Shown here in pieces: positions 60,691 through 64,000 of a stretch of 64,000 bases of DNA. Positions within the stretch are counted from its first letter, which is position 1, and each line of letters starts with the position of its first letter. The position numbers and the translations under genes were made by a program. The stretch lies in contig JAKARM010000003.1 in assembly GCA_021822165.1 (NCBI GenBank), forward strand, positions 1-64,000. Direction: 5' to 3'. Below the pieces are notes generated by a model. That model had not been told where the DNA came from, ran no database searches, and saw only the letters and a list, made by a program, of their open reading frames with translations. Origin of the DNA: Microcaldota archaeon. Lineage in GTDB: Archaea; Micrarchaeota; Micrarchaeia; Micrarchaeales; Micrarchaeaceae.

Positions 60691-61545
60691 CTAATTACTG
60701 GTCTGTTTTGGAGAGTCCTGCCGCAACATATACATCACGGAATCGGGGATATCGGATACATCAAGGTAGCGAACCCTGCTCTTGTACATCGCATAATAAC
60801 CAAGGACCATGTCGGCATAATTGCCGGATGGGGACTTCTCCCTGAAATTGATTGCCTGAATCACGGCACCCGGGCCTGCATTGTAAGATGCGAGCGCGAG
60901 GCGGACCTGTTCGGCGGCAGGATACTGCTTATACATGTCCAGGAGGAGCGCCAGGTAATGTGTCCCTCCCATTATATTTTGCCTGGGGTTTGTCAGGTCT
61001 GTTATTCCGATGCCTTCCGACTTGGCGGTTTCCGGCTCCAACTGCATCAACCCCACCGCGCCCCTGTTGGATATCACGTTAGGATTGCCATGGGATTCTA
61101 TCGAGATGACAGATCTGATCAGGTTCGCAAAGTCCGACTGGCCCATCCCGCTCAACCCGGAATACCTCCGGGATGCCTCTATGATGATGGGATCGTAATT
61201 CAGGACTGCCCTCATCGTGTTGGTGATATTCCCCTCCTTCACGAATACTGCGGAATTCTCCCCGGCAGAATAATCGAACTTGAACGAAGATATTGGGCTG
61301 CCGGCGAAGGGCAGCGGGTTATAATCCACCTGCCTTGGCAGGGATTTAACGCTTGCGGTAACTTCGGCCATTTGAGGGTTTGTGCTTGTCGCGTGCGCCA
61401 ACGCCAGGAAGCCCACAAGCAGTACAGGGGTACGGGTCGCTACATTCTGCAGCCATGTCCTATGGTGCTTCGCCCTGTTGGAAGAAGTAGCTGACTGGAC
61501 TTTTTGGATTTCGACCTGTTTGGCCTTGCGCTTTTCTACGTTGAT
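60691..61545 (-). CDS. SLT-domain (lytic transglycosylase-like) exported protein, probable ATC start
   Basis: About 284 residues. The SLT/lysozyme-like domain shows SVISIESHGNPNVIS with the catalytic Glu, then GAVGLMQLEPETA, NIMGGTHYLALLLDMY and LALASYNAGPGAV, in the right order. Such enzymes cut peptidoglycan, which archaea lack. The ORF track starts at GTG 61416 in the middle of the hydrophobic segment. Reading back gives a basic N-terminus and full signal helix (PVLLVGFLALAHA) from ATC 61545, with GGTG exactly 5 nt upstream. Action on bacterial walls, a viral relic, or another glycan substrate are all possible. Confidence 0.8.
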   Translation of the reverse strand: MNVEKRKAKQVEIQKVQSATSSNRAKHHRTWLQNVATRTPVLLVGFLALAHATSTNPQMAEVTASVKSLPRQVDYNPLPFAGSPISSFKFDYSAGENSAVFVKEGNITNTMRAVLNYDPIIIEASRRYSGLSGMGQSDFANLIRSVISIESHGNPNVISNRGAVGLMQLEPETAKSEGIGITDLTNPRQNIMGGTHYLALLLDMYKQYPAAEQVRLALASYNAGPGAVIQAINFREKSPSGNYADMVLGYYAMYKSRVRYLDVSDIPDSVMYMLRQDSPKQTSN

Positions 61546-61742
61546 AGTATCACCATTATATCAAAGGGGTCCGGCATGCCAATGGCATGGGGAAGGGAGA
61601 TGCATACGTCGCTTTATGCTTCGCCCTTATGGTTCTCAACCATCCGTTAAAGTATAGACTCTATTTAGATATAAAAGCCTTCACGAACAGTTTTAGGTAA
61701 GAGAAGTGCAGAAATGCCAAAAGCACCCGGCCAGGGAAAGGG

Positions 61743-62261
61743 TCACTTCTCCCCTTTCCGCGCTATGGCGCGCTTTATTATGAGCTTCGCCCCCTCCGCA
61801 CCTTCCCAGCCGGTCACTTCCACCCATTTGCCCGGCTCCAGCGTCTTATAATAGGAAAAGAAGTGGCCTATCTTGCCCTTTATCGCCTCATCGAGGTCGT
61901 TGATATCTGTTATGTGCTTGAAGCTGTGGTCGGCCTTTTCCGTCGGTGTTGCTATTATCTTGCTGTCCACCCCCTCCTCGTCCTTCATCAGCAGCACGCC
62001 TATCGGCCTTGCCTCCAGGAACGACCCTGGGAAGAAGGCTGTATTGCTCAATACTACGATGTCCAACGGATCTCCATCCTCGCCGAGAGTTCCGGTCACG
62101 AACCCGTAATTGAAGGGATATACCATCGAGGTATAGAGCACCCTGTCGACTTTTATGAGCCCTTTTTCCATGTCGTATTCATACTTGACATTTCCGTCTT
62201 TAGGTATCTCTATTATCACGTTGACAATGTCTGGCGCTCTTTTCCCTGCATCCGATATCAT
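61743..62261 (-). CDS. ppa: Inorganic pyrophosphatase (family I)
   Basis: A 172-residue soluble pyrophosphatase. It has the N-terminal [16 protein letters not shown], active-site [24 protein letters not shown] with the D-x-D-P-x-D metal cluster, and [17 protein letters not shown]. It hydrolyses the pyrophosphate released by synthetases and polymerases, pulling those reactions forward. GTGG lies 4 nt before the ATG. It is divergent from the IPP isomerase gene. Confidence 0.95.
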   Translation of the reverse strand: MISDAGKRAPDIVNVIIEIPKDGNVKYEYDMEKGLIKVDRVLYTSMVYPFNYGFVTGTLGEDGDPLDIVVLSNTAFFPGSFLEARPIGVLLMKDEEGVDSKIIATPTEKADHSFKHITDINDLDEAIKGKIGHFFSYYKTLEPGKWVEVTGWEGAEGAKLIIKRAIARKGEK

Positions 62262-62402
62262 AAAACCACAATGGTTGGATTGGGATGGAAAGTATTTATC
62301 CTTTTCAGTTCTACAGGGGTTCCGGTTTCCATATATCTGTCAATCGACGTATGCAGCAAAACATCTAATATTGATTCTGCGCCTATCTTCTCGTGTGATT
62401 TT

Positions 62403-62927
62403 ATGGATCAGAAAGTAATCCTTGTAGATGAAAACGACAGAGAGATAGGTCTTGAGGAAAAACTGAAGGCCCACCAGGACGGCGGCAGGCTGCACAGGGC
62501 CGTATCCGTTTTCGTATTCAATAAAAAGGGAGAGGTGATGATGCAGAAGAGAGCCCTTGGAAAGTACCATGAAGGTGGGAAGTGGTCGAGCACCTGCTGC
62601 AGCCACCCGATGCCTGGGGAAATGCCGATTGACGCAGCGCACAGGAGGCTTAGGGAAGAGATGGGGTTCGATTGCGAGCTGAAGGAGGTTGGAAGTTTCA
62701 TATACAAGGCTGTGCTGGGCAAGGGGCTTGTCGAATGGGAATACGATCATTTTTTCAAAGGGGTGCATGAATCCGATCCGAGACCCAGCAAGGAGGAGGT
62801 GGAAGACTGGAGATGGGAATCGGTTGAGGGCATAAGGGAAAGGATAAAAAAGAACCCTAAAGAATATGCTGGCTTTTTCCTTGCATTCTTTGAGAGGGCG
62901 GTAGAGGCCATGGAATCGCATCGATAA
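62403..62927 (+). CDS. idi: Isopentenyl-diphosphate isomerase, type 1 (Nudix)
   Basis: A 174-residue enzyme from ATG 62403; the ORF track joins 180 unrelated codons in front. It has the active-site Cys/His region SSTCCSHPMPGE, the Nudix-type helix MPIDAAHRRLREEMGFDCEL, and VEWEYDHFF near the C-terminal catalytic Glu. It interconverts IPP and DMAPP for isoprenoid lipids. Most archaea use the unrelated type 2 enzyme, so type 1 hints at lateral origin, though haloarchaea and some others also have it. Functional link: the geranylgeranyl reductase gene in the same window. Confidence 0.93.
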   Translation: MDQKVILVDENDREIGLEEKLKAHQDGGRLHRAVSVFVFNKKGEVMMQKRALGKYHEGGKWSSTCCSHPMPGEMPIDAAHRRLREEMGFDCELKEVGSFIYKAVLGKGLVEWEYDHFFKGVHESDPRPSKEEVEDWRWESVEGIRERIKKNPKEYAGFFLAFFERAVEAMESHR

Positions 62928-63092
62928 CCACCTGCAATTTGTAATGTTGCCTGGTTCATGGTCGGGGTGAATGTTTAAAAACCTTGCAACAGATTATTGA
63001 AAACAGGGTTGGCTGGATTCTGAAAACCATGCCAAGCCGGGAGATAAGCAAAACCCGAAAGGATTTGCTGTTTGTTCTAGAACGTGATAGAT

Positions 63093-64000
63093 ATGGTAGA
63101 GGAGTTGGATTCATTTAAGATAGCGCAAAGACAGCTGGATGATGCCGCGGAGATTATGAAGCTCGACAAGCAGGCCCACCAGATACTAAGGGAGCCGATG
63201 AGGACCCTTGTGGTGAACATACCGGTGAGGATGGACAACGGCAGCACCCGCCTGTTCAACGGGTTCAGGGTACAGTATAACAACGCCAGGGGGCCAGGGA
63301 AAGGCGGGATCAGGTACCACCCGGAGGAGAACCTGAACACTGTAAAGGCGCTCTCCGCATGGATGACATGGAAGACCTCGCTGGCGGACATCCCTTACGG
63401 CGGAGCGAAGGGGGGGGTGATATGCGACCCGAAGAAGATGAGCATAAGGGAGCTCGAAGCGGTTTCGCGCGGGTACATAAGGGCGCTCAAGGGCTACATA
63501 GGTCCGGATATCGATATCCCAGCCCCCGACGTAAACACGACGCCGCAGATAATGGGGTGGATGGTCGACGAATACAGCAAGATGGAGGGATACGATGCGT
63601 TCTCCGTCATAACGGGGAAGCCCTTGGAGGTATGGGGCTCAGAAGGCAGGAATGACGCTACGGGAGTCGGAGGCATGATGGTGCTCAGGGAAGCTGCGAA
63701 AACGATGAAGCTCGACCTCAAAAAGGCAAAGATAGCGATACAGGGATTCGGAAATGTCGGGATGAATGCTGCATTTGCGGCAAGAAACATGTTTGGGGCG
63801 AAGATCGTCGCCATCAGCGATTCGAAGGGAGGGATATACAGCGACAAAGGCATCGACATCGACAAAGCTGCAGCTGTGAAGGCTGCCGGGAAGGAACTCC
63901 AGGAATATGGAAAGGTGGAGGAGGTGACCAACAAAGAGCTTCTTGAAAGCGATGTTGATGTGCTCATACCGGCCGCGATGGAGAACCAGATAAAGAAGGA
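63093..64000 (+). CDS. gdhA: Glutamate dehydrogenase (3' end beyond the window)
   Basis: The first 302 codons of an NAD(P)-dependent Glu/Leu/Phe/Val-type dehydrogenase; it runs off the window, so it is missing from the ORF track. The ATG at 63093 has CGTG 6 nt upstream. Landmarks are FRVQYNNARGPGKGGIRYHP, the catalytic Lys region YGGAKGGVICDP, DIPAPDVNTTPQIMGWMVDEY and the Rossmann motif IQGFGNVGMNAAF. It interconverts glutamate and 2-oxoglutarate plus ammonia. Cofactor preference cannot be read from the partial sequence. Confidence 0.93.
   Translation, partial: MVEELDSFKIAQRQLDDAAEIMKLDKQAHQILREPMRTLVVNIPVRMDNGSTRLFNGFRVQYNNARGPGKGGIRYHPEENLNTVKALSAWMTWKTSLADIPYGGAKGGVICDPKKMSIRELEAVSRGYIRALKGYIGPDIDIPAPDVNTTPQIMGWMVDEYSKMEGYDAFSVITGKPLEVWGSEGRNDATGVGGMMVLREAAKTMKLDLKKAKIAIQGFGNVGMNAAFAARNMFGAKIVAISDSKGGIYSDKGIDIDKAAAVKAAGKELQEYGKVEEVTNKELLESDVDVLIPAAMENQIKK

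Overview
The window comes from an archaeal genome with about 50% G+C and almost no space between genes. Archaeal identity is clear from MCM, Orc1/Cdc6, Rpo7, RpoK, Spt4, aIF1A, aIF2-beta, aIF5A, S8e, S24e, S27ae, fibrillarin, Pelota, the RNase P proteins Pop5 and Rpp30, archaeal-type GluRS, ThrRS and PheRS, 7S SRP RNA and a geranylgeranyl reductase. Two FtsZ genes with SepF, many secreted Asn/Ser/Thr-rich surface proteins and one FTETGLP-type surface domain suggest a DPANN archaeon close to Micrarchaeota/ARMAN. That placement is inference and I could not test it by search.

Translation signals are unusually regular. Most genes have a GGTG, GGCG or GTGG Shine-Dalgarno core followed by about 5 nt and the start codon. 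I used this rule to choose starts, several of which differ from the ORF track. It also points to starts at AUA, AUC or AUU codons in a few genes, most firmly Spt4.

Layout. 1-5.6 kb: a minus-strand operon of two large surface proteins around a MinD/ParA ATPase. 5.6-8.1 kb: an accessory patch with RsgA (normally bacterial), a more A+T-rich nucleotidyltransferase and small partner, and an IS200/IS605-type end. 8.1-16.3 kb: Rad50, a Zn-ribbon/EF-1beta pair, a membrane-anchored Lon-type protease, a presenilin-type protease overlapping MCM. 16.3-21.5 kb: MetRS, a 1.76-kb island carrying an AlbA_2/Schlafen-type gene between 104-bp direct repeats, two beta-carbonic anhydrases and a free-standing tRNA-binding domain that MetRS lacks. 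21.7-25.4 kb: DsrE-TusA sulfur relay, S8e, an unknown gene, ArgF, a secreted protein and a class III signal peptide (pilin-like) protein.

25.6-37.4 kb: ftsZ1-ftsZ2, aIF5A, S24e, S27ae, a CPBP protease, TrmJ, SepF, DUF488, PIN, Rpo7, Spt4, an FKBP, a structured leader with a surface protein and GluRS, a Zn-ribbon helical-repeat protein and fibrillarin. 37.5-50.1 kb: an orphan PAS-rich histidine kinase facing a long minus-strand run (Pelota, geranylgeranyl reductase, RpoK, site-2 protease, SMC, signal peptidase, ThrRS). 50.2-59.3 kb: a membrane protein with PheS-PheT, RtcB, and a minus-strand information-processing cluster (aIF2-beta, aIF1A, RdgB, Orc1/Cdc6, Rpp30, Pop5).

59.3-61.6 kb is RNA-rich: two candidate structured RNAs, the SRP RNA, a tRNA-Ser(GCU) with an extra ~13 nt in its D-loop, then an anomalous low-complexity ORF and a lytic-transglycosylase-domain protein. 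61.7-64 kb: pyrophosphatase, IPP isomerase and the start of glutamate dehydrogenase. The genes jointly cover replication and repair, FtsZ-based division, transcription, translation and isoprenoid lipid synthesis, with six membrane or secretory proteases. The most unusual material lies in the three accessory patches, the RNA-rich stretch and the non-AUG starts.
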